In this document: positions 1 through 6,151 of the stretch, piece after piece
Layout of the letters: each line of letters opens with the position of its first letter
Numbering within the stretch: position 1 is the stretch's first letter
Assembly: GCA_903922545.1 (NCBI GenBank)
Contig: CAIXUE010000006.1
Span: 1-6,725 of the forward strand
Length of the DNA: 6,725 nt
Source of the DNA: an uncultured Alphaproteobacteria bacterium
GTDB taxonomy: Bacteria > Pseudomonadota > Alphaproteobacteria > Micropepsales > Micropepsaceae
Direction of reading: 5' to 3'
Translations under genes and position numbers: made by a program
The notes under the pieces: model-generated
What the model saw: the letters and a program-made list of their open reading frames with translations, nothing else
Database searches by the model: none
What the model was told of the DNA's origin: nothing

Positions 1-860
1 AGATCTATGTGCCGCGCATGAACGCCATCCTGGCGGTGGGCGTGATCCTGATCGTGCTGATTTTCAAAAGCTCGGGCGCGCTGGCTGCCGCCTATGGCAT
101 CGCCGTCACCGGCGTGATGGTGATCGATACCCTCAACGCTTCCATCGTGGCGGGCAAGCAATGGCGCTGGAATCCCGTCCTGGTGGTTCTTCTGTTCGGG
201 GCGATGGGCGCAAGCGACCTTCTGTTCTTTGTCGCCAACTCCCTGAAAATTCCCGAGGGCGGCTGGCTGCCGCTTCTGATCGCGGCCTGCGTCTTTGTCG
301 GCATGGATACCTGGCGGCGCGGACGGCGGGTGCATCTGGAAAAAATACGCTCCGATTCCATGCCGCTGAACCTGTTCCTGGAGCGCGCCGACAAAAGCAC
401 CCTGCGCGTGGCCGGGCTGGGCGTGTTTCTGTCCTCGCGCAACGATGTGGTGCCTGGCGCGCTGCTGCACAATCTCAAGCACAACAAGGTGCTGCATGAG
501 CGGGTGGTGATCGCCACCGTTGTCGTGGAAGACACACCGCTGGTGCCGCCGCAAAAACGCGTCGAGGTGGAAAAGCTGGGCAAGGGCTTTTACAGCATGC
601 GTATCCATCACGGTTTCTTTGAAACCCCCGATGTGCCCCAGGCGCTGGAAGATGCGCGCCGTTTCGGCCTGGCGCTGGACGTGGCCACCGCGACATTCTT
701 CATCGGCCGCGAGACGCTGGTCCCCGCCGAACATTCCGAACTGGGCGGCTGGCGCAACTGGCTTTACCGCACCATGGCGGGCGGCGCCCTGTCGCCCGCG
801 CGCTTCTATCACCTGCCGCCCAACCGTGTGGTTGAGCTTGGCACCCAAACCACAATCTAA
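1..860 (+). CDS. kup: Kup-family low-affinity K+ transporter, copy 1 (5' end outside window)
   Basis: This is the C-terminal part of a KUP/HAK/KT potassium transporter, an inner-membrane protein that imports K+, probably with H+. The first complete codon is at 3 and the frame is open to the left edge. By alignment with the complete copy downstream, about 352 N-terminal residues are missing, so the GTG at 9 is an internal codon and not the start. What remains covers the last membrane segments (motifs VLIFKSS, AYGIAVTGVMVI and NSLKIPEGGWLPL) and the whole cytoplasmic tail (VEKLGKGF, GFFETPDVP, FFIGRETLVP, ARFYHLPPNRVVELGTQ). It aligns with copy 2 without visible indels and is by eye somewhat more than half identical, so it is a diverged paralogue and not an assembly duplicate. 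One membrane segment reads VIDTLNASIVAGKQW where copy 2 reads VISTVLVGVVAIYRW, which is unusually polar. The family call is firm; transport activity is inferred. Confidence 0.95.
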   Translation, partial: IYVPRMNAILAVGVILIVLIFKSSGALAAAYGIAVTGVMVIDTLNASIVAGKQWRWNPVLVVLLFGAMGASDLLFFVANSLKIPEGGWLPLLIAACVFVGMDTWRRGRRVHLEKIRSDSMPLNLFLERADKSTLRVAGLGVFLSSRNDVVPGALLHNLKHNKVLHERVVIATVVVEDTPLVPPQKRVEVEKLGKGFYSMRIHHGFFETPDVPQALEDARRFGLALDVATATFFIGRETLVPAEHSELGGWRNWLYRTMAGGALSPARFYHLPPNRVVELGTQTTI

Positions 861-869
861 AAGGCGGCC

Positions 870-2783
870 ATGAGTTTCACCGGCAAAGCCGACGCGCTTC
901 CCGTCATTCACACGCCGGGGCCATCCACCATCAAGCGCGACCTGTGGCTGATGCTGGGTGCGCTGGGCGTGGTGTTCGGTGATATCGGCACCTCGCCGCT
1001 TTACGCCATGAGCCAGAGCGCGCTGGCGGCGGGCGGCGCGTTGCCGCGGCCACTGGCGGTTTATGGCGCCCTGTGCCTGATCTTCTGGGCCCTGATCGTG
1101 GTGGTGACGATCAAATATGTCGGCTTCATCATGCGCGCCGACAACAATGGCGAAGGCGGCGTCATGGCGCTGGCGGCGCTGGCGCACCGGGCGCCGGTGA
1201 GCCGCAGGACCAAGACCGCCATCGGCATCGCCGCGCTGCTGGGCCTGGCGCTGTTTTATGGCGACGGCATGCTGACGCCCGCCATCACCACGCTGTCGGC
1301 GCTGGAAGGCATCAGCGTGGACAATGCCGGCTTCTCGAGTTTTATCGTGCCCATAACTTTGGTGGTGCTGATTGGCCTTTTCCTTTTGCAAAGCCGTGGC
1401 ACCGAAAAGATCGGCAAACTGTTCGGCCCGGTGATGGCGCTGTGGTTTGTGGTGATCGCCGTGTTGGGCGCGATTGAGATTTTGAAAGCGCCGCAGATCC
1501 TGCGCGCCGCCAATCCCATGTATGGCGTGATGCTGTTCGCGCATGAACCCTGGGTGGCTTTTGTGGCGCTAGGGTCGGTGGTGTTGGCGGTGACGGGCTG
1601 CGAAGCGCTGTATGCCGATATGGGCCATTTCGGCGCCCGGCCGATCCGCTGGGCGTGGCTTTATTTTGCCCTGCCCGCACTGCTGCTGAATTATTTTGGC
1701 CAGGGCGCGCTGTTGCTGTCGCATCCCGGCGATGCGCCGATCCTGTTCTACGCCATGGTGCCGGGCTGGGCGCATTATCCCATGGTGGCGCTGGCCACCG
1801 TGGCCAGCGTGATCGCCAGCCAGGCCGTGATCAGCGGCGTTTTCTCCATCACCCGCCAGGCGGTGCAGCTGGGCCAGTTGCCGCGCATGGAAATCCGCCA
1901 CACCTCGGCGACCGAGCAGGGCCAGATCTATGTGCCGCGCATCAATGCCATGCTCTGCCTGGGCGTGGTGCTGATTGTGCTGATCTTCAAATCCTCCGCC
2001 TCTCTGGGCACCGCCTATGGCATCGCCGTCACCGGCGTGATGGTGATTTCCACCGTGTTGGTGGGTGTGGTGGCGATCTATCGCTGGAAATGGCGGCGGC
2101 CCACCGTCTATCTGGTGTTCGGCCTTTTGGGCTTGATTGACCTGACATTCCTGGCTTCCAACAGCCTGAAGATCGTGGAAGGCGGCTGGCTGCCCTTGGC
2201 GGCTGCGGCCGGTGTCTTTGTGGTGATGGACACCTGGCGGGTGGGCCGGCGCGTCTATCTGGAAAAGATGCGCGACAATTCCCTGGCGCTGGATCTCTTC
2301 CTGGCGCGGGCTGACAAATACAATCAGCGCGTGGCGGGCACTGCCGTGTTTTTAAGTCCGCGCAGCGATGTGGTGCCCAACGCCCTGCTGCACAGCCTCA
2401 AGCACTACAAAGTGCTGCATGAGCGGATGGTGCTGGCGACCGTGACCGTGGCGGATACGCCAATCGTGCCTGTAGGGCGGCGGGTGTCGGTGGAAAAATT
2501 GGGCAAGGGATTTTTCTCGGTGCGCTTTGTCTATGGCTTTTTCGAAACTCCCGATATCCCCGAAGCCTTTGCCCTGGCGCGGGCGCAAGGCCTGGCGCTG
2601 GAAATAGACAGCTCCACCTTCTTCCTGGGGCGCGAGACGCTGGTGCCGGGCGAACATCCCAGCCTGCCGCGCTGGCGGGTGGCGCTTTACATGTGGCTGG
2701 CGTCAAACGCGCAGGCGCCGGCGCGATTCTATCACCTGCCGCCTGGACGGGTGGTCGAACTCGGCACCCAGGTCACTATCTGA
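870..2783 (+). CDS. kup: Kup-family low-affinity K+ transporter, copy 2 (complete)
   Basis: A full-length KUP potassium uptake protein of 637 residues; E. coli Kup has 622. It should sit in the inner membrane with about 12 helices and carry K+ inward with H+. The family signature LGVVFGDIGTSPLYAM lies at residues 32-47, followed by ADNNGEGGVMAL (90-101), FYGDGMLTPAIT (129-140), VTGCEALYADMGHF (241-254) and AYGIAVTGVMVI (382-393). The hydrophobic part ends near residue 453. A hydrophilic tail of about 180 residues follows, ending RFYHLPPGRVVELGTQVTI. The ATG at 870 is preceded by an AAGG Shine-Dalgarno-like stretch at 861-864. The start lies only 9 nt past the stop of copy 1, so both are probably on one transcript and perhaps translationally coupled. 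Nothing in the protein looks broken. Whether it differs from copy 1 in affinity or pH response cannot be read from sequence. Confidence 0.97.
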   Translation: MSFTGKADALPVIHTPGPSTIKRDLWLMLGALGVVFGDIGTSPLYAMSQSALAAGGALPRPLAVYGALCLIFWALIVVVTIKYVGFIMRADNNGEGGVMALAALAHRAPVSRRTKTAIGIAALLGLALFYGDGMLTPAITTLSALEGISVDNAGFSSFIVPITLVVLIGLFLLQSRGTEKIGKLFGPVMALWFVVIAVLGAIEILKAPQILRAANPMYGVMLFAHEPWVAFVALGSVVLAVTGCEALYADMGHFGARPIRWAWLYFALPALLLNYFGQGALLLSHPGDAPILFYAMVPGWAHYPMVALATVASVIASQAVISGVFSITRQAVQLGQLPRMEIRHTSATEQGQIYVPRINAMLCLGVVLIVLIFKSSASLGTAYGIAVTGVMVISTVLVGVVAIYRWKWRRPTVYLVFGLLGLIDLTFLASNSLKIVEGGWLPLAAAAGVFVVMDTWRVGRRVYLEKMRDNSLALDLFLARADKYNQRVAGTAVFLSPRSDVVPNALLHSLKHYKVLHERMVLATVTVADTPIVPVGRRVSVEKLGKGFFSVRFVYGFFETPDIPEAFALARAQGLALEIDSSTFFLGRETLVPGEHPSLPRWRVALYMWLASNAQAPARFYHLPPGRVVELGTQVTI

Positions 2784-2792
2784 TCCAAGCTC

Positions 2793-2890
2793 GGCGCGAG
2801 GAATTTTGCGATCTGGGCAGGAGCGTCGCGCGGAGCGTGCGGACGCACGTGAGCACGCGCGACGAACCCAGAGCGCAAAAGAACCGCGCC
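2793..2890. repeat. Long imperfect palindrome between convergent genes
   Basis: The gap between the stop of kup copy 2 and the stop of the methyltransferase gene is almost entirely a nested inverted repeat. Paired blocks from outside in are GGCGCG (2793-2798) with CGCGCC (2885-2890), TTTTGCG (2804-2810) with CGCAAAA (2874-2880), TCTGGG (2812-2817) with CCCAGA (2867-2872), CGTCGCGCG (2824-2832) with CGCGCGACG (2856-2864), and a central GTGC/GCAC stem around 2837-2848. Only small internal loops separate the blocks. Neither strand has a run of T after its outer arm, so it is not a standard intrinsic terminator. It could still end or stabilise both converging transcripts, or be a REP-like dispersed palindrome. 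The fold is seen in the sequence; the role is inference. Confidence 0.8.
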
Positions 2891-2893
2891 CCG

Positions 2894-4072
2894 TCAGTCG
2901 AGAGCAAAGACTAAAGATTTCAGGTAAGCGCTTTCCGGCAGCATCGGATGCACGGGGTGATCCGGCCCCGCCCCCGCACTGCGGATCAGCGCCGCCTTGC
3001 GTCCACCGCGCAAAATGCCGGCAGCGCATTCACTGGCAAAGCGTTCGGCGGGAATATTGTGCGAGCAGGATGCCAGCAACAGGATGCCGTTCGGCGCGGT
3101 GATCTGGGCCGCCAGCCGCGCCAGCTTGCGATAGGCCTTGGCGCCCGGCTCCAGATCCTTTTTGGATTTCACAAAAGGCGGCGGGTCGGCAACGACAATG
3201 TCGAAACTTTCTTTTTCCGCCGCCAGTCTTTCCATTTCCTCGAAGACATCAGCCTTGATGGCGCGGATGGCCACGCGGTTGGCCGCAGCGCTGTCTTCCG
3301 CCAGCGCCAAGGCGGGCGCCGAACTGTCCAGGCAAAGCGTTTCGGAGGCACCGGCCTGGGCCGCCAGAATGCCGAAGCCGCCGGTATAGGAATAGGCGTC
3401 CAGCACGGATTTGCCTTTCGCCAGCCCGGCGATGAAAGCGCGATTGTCGCGCTGGTCATAATACCAACCTGTCTTCTGGCCCTGACCCAGATCGGCGAAA
3501 TAGCGCGCGCCATTTTCTTCCACCGCGATACGGCCCGGCTCGCCCTTTTCGGCGCGGACATAAAGCTCCAGCCCTTCCAGGCCGCGCGCCGGCGCATCAT
3601 TGCGAAGAATGAGTGTGGCGGGCGCAAAAACATTCTCCAGCGCCATCTTCAGCGGCACCAGAAGATTTTCCATGCCCGCAGTGGTGATCTGCACCACAAG
3701 ACTGTCATCGAAGCGGTCAATCACCAGACCCGGCAGGCCATCGCCTTCGGCATGCACCAGCCGGTAAAACGGCCGCGCATAAATCGCATCGCGCAGCGCC
3801 AGCGCCCGCTTCAGGCGCGCGGTGAAAAAGGCCGCGTCAATCGCCGCGCCGCATTCGCGCGCCAGCAGGCGCACCGCGATCAGGCTTTTGGCGTTGGCAT
3901 AGCCGGTGCCGAAATCCTGGCCGTCATCGCCTTTGACATTGACCAGCGCGCCGGCAGGCAGCGCCTTGAGCGCGGCGTCCATCACGATTTCATTGGAATA
4001 GATCCAGGGCGCGCCGCTGCGTGCTTTGCGGCCTTCCTTGGGCTTGAGGGTAACTGTGGGGCGTTTGCTCAT
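2894..4072 (-). CDS. rlmI: Class I SAM-dependent 23S rRNA (cytosine-C5) methyltransferase, RlmI family
   Basis: A 392-residue protein; E. coli RlmI, which makes m5C1962 in 23S rRNA, has 396. Counting from the ATG at 4072, a PUA-type RNA-binding domain fills about residues 1-75 (GAPWIYSNEI near the front). A linking domain containing GDGLPGLVIDRF (111-122) follows, then the Rossmann methyltransferase domain. That domain shows KTGWYYDQRDNR (200-211), the SAM-binding loop DAYSYTGGFG (225-234), an acidic CLDSS (247-251), DPPPFVKSKKDL (296-307) and SCSHN (335-339), whose Cys 336 fits the catalytic nucleophile. The tail HPVHPMLPESAYLKSLVF matches the family end. The ATG start gives MSKRPTVTLKPKEGRK, which lines up with the family N-terminus. 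A GTG at 4090 would add six residues, and neither start has a clear Shine-Dalgarno. The gene is convergent with kup and divergent from the psd cluster, so it is probably transcribed alone. The exact target base is inferred from homology. Confidence 0.9.
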   Translation of the reverse strand: MSKRPTVTLKPKEGRKARSGAPWIYSNEIVMDAALKALPAGALVNVKGDDGQDFGTGYANAKSLIAVRLLARECGAAIDAAFFTARLKRALALRDAIYARPFYRLVHAEGDGLPGLVIDRFDDSLVVQITTAGMENLLVPLKMALENVFAPATLILRNDAPARGLEGLELYVRAEKGEPGRIAVEENGARYFADLGQGQKTGWYYDQRDNRAFIAGLAKGKSVLDAYSYTGGFGILAAQAGASETLCLDSSAPALALAEDSAAANRVAIRAIKADVFEEMERLAAEKESFDIVVADPPPFVKSKKDLEPGAKAYRKLARLAAQITAPNGILLLASCSHNIPAERFASECAAGILRGGRKAALIRSAGAGPDHPVHPMLPESAYLKSLVFALD

Positions 4073-4134
4073 GGCGCCACGCGTTAGCACGGCTGACGGG
4101 GCGAAACGCGGGATAAAAAGCGCAGGGCCGCCGG

Positions 4135-4176
4135 ATTTGTCATAAGTATTTGATAATAAAGGAATATATTTAATTT
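4135..4176. promoter_or_regulatory. AT-rich island in the divergent intergenic region, probable promoter zone
   Basis: In this 42-nt stretch 36 bases are A or T, within otherwise GC-rich DNA. It lies between the starts of the methyltransferase gene (-) and the small-protein/psd/pssA cluster (+), about 60 nt and 77 nt from them, which suits a shared promoter zone. Promoter-like hexamers are present (TTGTCA at 4137-4142, TTGATA at 4150-4155, TATATT at 4165-4170), but no pair has the usual 16-18 nt spacing. Strand and sigma factor are therefore not assigned. The remaining DNA in 4073-4252 holds no gene. It has two short inverted repeats, CGCGG/CCGCG (4177-4181 with 4196-4200) and CGCTT/AAGCG (4199-4203 with 4216-4220), that could fold in the + strand leader. 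Confidence 0.4.
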
Positions 4177-4240
4177 CGCGGAAGTTCCAAAAGCCCCGCG
4201 CTTGTCATCCCGGGGAAGCGTCCTTTAGATGCCGGCAAAC

Positions 4241-4246
4241 AGGGAG
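4241..4246 (+). promoter_or_regulatory. Shine-Dalgarno AGGGAG that fixes the small-protein start
   Basis: AGGGAG ends 6 nt before the ATG at 4253, an ideal distance. The in-frame ATG at 4229 lies upstream of this site and has no comparable sequence before it, so the start at 4253 is preferred. This is the best ribosome binding site in the cluster. Confidence 0.75.
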
Positions 4247-4252
4247 ATCAGC

Positions 4253-4549
4253 ATGGCCATCGACGGCACTTGGGAAATCACCATCAACTCGCCCATGGGC
4301 GCGCAGAAAGCCAAGCTGGAATTGACCGCCAGCGGCGGCGCCCTGACCGGCACCCAGCATGCCCAGGGTTCTTCCCAGCCGCTGGCCAACGGCAAGGTCG
4401 ATGGAAACAATATCAGCTGGTCGGCCAACATCACTTCACCCATGCCCATGACGCTGGAATTTTCCGGCGCGGTGGATGGCGACACCCTCAAGGGCAGCGT
4501 CAAGGCCGGCGCCTTTGGCTCGTTCCCCTTTGCCGGCGCACGGGTTTAA
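4253..4549 (+). CDS. Small beta-rich protein of unknown function, first gene of the psd-pssA cluster
   Basis: A 98-residue protein beginning MAIDGTWEITINSPMGAQKA. I do not recognise a named family. The pattern of short alternating strands and Gly/Asp turns (GALTGT, GKVDGNNISW, GAVDGDTLKGSV, FPFAGARV) suggests a small beta barrel or sandwich, like many uncharacterised bacterial domains with repeated VDGxxIxG hairpins. It appears to contain an internal repeat: ITINSPMGAQKAKLEL resembles ANITSPMPMTLEF, and each is followed by a Gly-rich turn and an LxGxx strand. There is no signal peptide, membrane segment, cysteine or evident catalytic motif, so a cytoplasmic binding role is possible but unproven. 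Translation probably starts at 4253, after AGGGAG at 4241-4246; starting at 4229 would add eight residues. Its stop lies 6 nt before the psd start, which points to co-transcription and possibly coupled translation. Codon use matches the neighbours. Confidence 0.85.
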   Translation: MAIDGTWEITINSPMGAQKAKLELTASGGALTGTQHAQGSSQPLANGKVDGNNISWSANITSPMPMTLEFSGAVDGDTLKGSVKAGAFGSFPFAGARV

Positions 4550-4559
4550 TACCCGTTGC
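4538..4559 (+). promoter_or_regulatory. Hairpin over the stop of the small gene and the TTG start of psd
   Basis: CGGGT (4541-4545) pairs exactly with ACCCG (4551-4555) around the loop TTAAT. The stem extends outward through A4540-T4556 and, with one bulged base, GC/GC to 4538 and 4559. The fold includes part of the stop codon of the upstream gene (TAA, 4547-4549) and all of the TTG proposed as the psd start (4556-4558). Ribosomes finishing the small gene would open it, so it could make psd translation depend on upstream translation. The pairing is seen; the regulatory role is inference. Confidence 0.45.
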
Positions 4560-5203
4560 CTATTCATAGAGAAGGTTGGCCGTTTATCGCGCTCTTTGCC
4601 GGCGTCAATCTGCTGGCATTTCTGATTGCGCCGCCCTTGGGCTGGCTGCTGCTGCCCATCACCATCTGGTGCATCGCCTTCTTCCGCGATCCCGAGCGCA
4701 TGACACCGTCCGCGCCCGGCCTGATCATCTGTCCCGCCGATGGCGTGTTGCTGCCGGTCATTGATGCGGTTCCGCCGGAAGAGTTAGGACTGGGGCCGGC
4801 GCCCCGGCCGCGCCTGTCGGTCTTCATGAATGTCTTCAACGTGCATGTGAACCGCAATCCGGTTTCGGGCACGGTGATCGCGAAATCCTATCGGCCGGGG
4901 AAATTCTTCAATGCCTCCTTCGACAAGGCCAGCGTCTATAATGAAAGAATGTCGATCCGGCTGCGGCCCGAGGGCGAAGCATCAGACGCCCGCGATTTGG
5001 CGGTGGTGCAGATTGCCGGGCTGGTGGCCCGCCGCATCGTCTGCGACCTGACCCAGGGCCAAGGCGTGCAACGGGGCACCCGTTTTGGCATTATCCGCTT
5101 CGGCAGCCGGGTAGATGTCTATTTACCGCCAGGCTGTACCATCCTTGTGGTTCCCGGCAGCAAAACCCGCGCCGGTGAAACCATTCTGGCGAGGTTCGAT
5201 TGA
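4556..5203 (+). CDS. psd: Phosphatidylserine decarboxylase proenzyme, short alphaproteobacterial type
   Basis: This enzyme converts phosphatidylserine to phosphatidylethanolamine at the inner membrane. It matures by self-cleavage at a Gly-Ser bond, giving an alpha chain with an N-terminal pyruvoyl group. The 215 residues fit the short form (about 215-232). Two hydrophobic stretches lie at about residues 9-43, followed by FFRDPERMTP (42-51). The expected catalytic residues are present: Asp62 in PADG, His97 in FNVHVNRNP, and Gly183-Ser184 in IRFGSRVDV as the cleavage site. KASVYNER and VVQIAGLVARR are further family motifs. An in-frame TAA at 4547-4549 blocks any upstream extension, so TTG at 4556, giving (M)PIHREGWPF, is the only sensible start. 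Homologues usually have about ten more residues before VPIHREG, so the N-terminus is slightly short. No clear Shine-Dalgarno precedes it, so it probably relies on coupling to the upstream gene. It overlaps pssA by 4 nt. Confidence 0.95.
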   Translation: MPIHREGWPFIALFAGVNLLAFLIAPPLGWLLLPITIWCIAFFRDPERMTPSAPGLIICPADGVLLPVIDAVPPEELGLGPAPRPRLSVFMNVFNVHVNRNPVSGTVIAKSYRPGKFFNASFDKASVYNERMSIRLRPEGEASDARDLAVVQIAGLVARRIVCDLTQGQGVQRGTRFGIIRFGSRVDVYLPPGCTILVVPGSKTRAGETILARFD

Positions 5204-6069
5204 ACGACCATCTGAACAGCGATCATCGGGAAGAGCGGCCCAGGCCCCGCGGCACGCGCCGCGCCCGGGCGCGCCAGTTGGTGGCCGCGCGGCTGGAAAA
5301 GCTGGAAGATCTTTCCGTCAGCAAACTGGTGCCTTCCACGCTTACGTTGCTGGGACTGGCCAGCGGCGCCACCGGCATTCGTTTCGCACTGTTGGGAGAC
5401 TGGACCCATGCGGTTCTGAGCGTGGTGTTCGCCATGATCTTCGACATGCTGGATGGCCGGGCGGCGCGGCTTCTGGGCGCTGATACACGCTTCGGCGCCC
5501 AGCTCGACAGCCTGGCCGATCTGGTCAGCTTCGGCATGGCGCCCGGCATCATCATGTATAGCTGGAGCCTGTCGCGCATGGGCACAGCCGGCTGGGTGGC
5601 GACATTGATTTTTTGCGCTGCCAGCGCGGTGCGTCTTGCCCGCTTCAATGTGCAGAGCGTGCGCGATGAAGGCGCCACCAAGGCTGATCCCTTTTTCACC
5701 GGCCTGCCCACGCCTGCCGCGGCCTGCATGATGCTGTTGCCGCTGGTGCTGAGTTTTCAGGGCGCGCAAATCGCCTGGATTGAAATCCTGCGCCAGCCCT
5801 GGGTGGTTTTGAGCATGACCGCGATCACCTCGGTGATGATGGTGAGCCGCCTGCCCACGCCCTCCATCAAATATATGCGCCTGTCGCGCGAGCATCGCCT
5901 GGCGGCCGGTTTCTGCGGCGGCATTCTGGCCATGCTGCTGGTGCTGTGGCCCTGGGCCACGCTGACAGGGGTTTTGCTGATTTACATGGCGACCATTCCG
6001 GTGGCCGCTTACGTGCATCATCCCCGCACCGCGGCCATCCGGGCGGCCAAATCCACGCCGCATTCCTGA
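5200..6069 (+). CDS. pssA: CDP-diacylglycerol--serine O-phosphatidyltransferase
   Basis: An integral membrane enzyme that joins CDP-diacylglycerol and L-serine to give phosphatidylserine and CMP, the substrate for Psd encoded just upstream. The 289-residue protein carries a complete CDP-alcohol phosphatidyltransferase motif, DG-x2-AR-x8-G-x3-D-x3-D, as Asp85-Gly86, Ala89-Arg90, Gly99, Asp103 and Asp107. Asp82 also lies in the metal-binding helix. Several hydrophobic helices follow (about 111-121, 131-146, 172-187, 200-215, 237-255, 257-272), with ARFNVQ (147-152) and FTGLPTPAAA (166-175) typical of the family. The first 37 residues are rich in Arg and likely cytoplasmic. The start is TTG at 5200, inside the psd stop (TTGA overlap), with GAGG at 5191-5194 five nt upstream. 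The first in-frame ATG falls inside the catalytic region and cannot be the start. The psd-then-pssA order is typical of Alphaproteobacteria. Confidence 0.95.
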   Translation: MNDHLNSDHREERPRPRGTRRARARQLVAARLEKLEDLSVSKLVPSTLTLLGLASGATGIRFALLGDWTHAVLSVVFAMIFDMLDGRAARLLGADTRFGAQLDSLADLVSFGMAPGIIMYSWSLSRMGTAGWVATLIFCAASAVRLARFNVQSVRDEGATKADPFFTGLPTPAAACMMLLPLVLSFQGAQIAWIEILRQPWVVLSMTAITSVMMVSRLPTPSIKYMRLSREHRLAAGFCGGILAMLLVLWPWATLTGVLLIYMATIPVAAYVHHPRTAAIRAAKSTPHS

Positions 6070-6090
6070 TCCGCTGATCTGAAAAAAGAA

Positions 6091-6124
6091 AAATCCGGCC
6101 GCGTGAAACACGCGCGCCGGATTT
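6091..6124. terminator. Probable bidirectional intrinsic terminator between pssA and the Gly-rich gene
   Basis: AAATCCGGCCGCGT (6091-6104) pairs with ACGCGCGCCGGATTT (6110-6124) with one extra base in the right arm, leaving a short A-rich loop. The hairpin starts 22 nt after the pssA stop and 27 nt downstream of the stop of the minus-strand gene. On the minus strand it is followed by a strong T run, because the + strand reads AAAAAAGAAAAA just before the left arm. On the + strand the tail is weaker (ATTTCTC). It probably serves both convergent genes, and works best for the minus-strand one. Confidence 0.8.
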
Positions 6125-6151
6125 CTCGTCCCCGGGGCAAAAACTTCAAAC

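Noticed and set aside
9..11. GTG at 9 as the true start of kup copy 1
   Set aside because: The frame continues upstream with Ile-Tyr exactly as in copy 2 (IYVPR), and a Kup starting here would lack its first eight or so membrane helices. It is an internal codon of a gene cut by the window edge.
1..2783. Tandem kup as an assembly or cloning artefact
   Set aside because: The two copies differ at many positions, including synonymous and non-synonymous sites, throughout the aligned region. That requires long divergence and not a duplicated contig end.
2793..2890. Reading the convergent palindrome as a standard rho-independent terminator
   Set aside because: Neither strand has a T run after the outer arm. 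The structure is also far longer than usual and has several internal loops.
2948..4087. A 379-codon open frame on the + strand opposite the rRNA methyltransferase gene
   Set aside because: It mirrors the codon pattern of the methyltransferase gene, which has complete family motifs. The antisense translation is rich in Arg, Gln and His and shows no recognisable domain.
4229..4252. ATG at 4229 as the start of the small beta-rich protein
   Set aside because: It has no Shine-Dalgarno, whereas the ATG at 4253 has AGGGAG six nt upstream and gives an N-terminus beginning directly with the first predicted strand.
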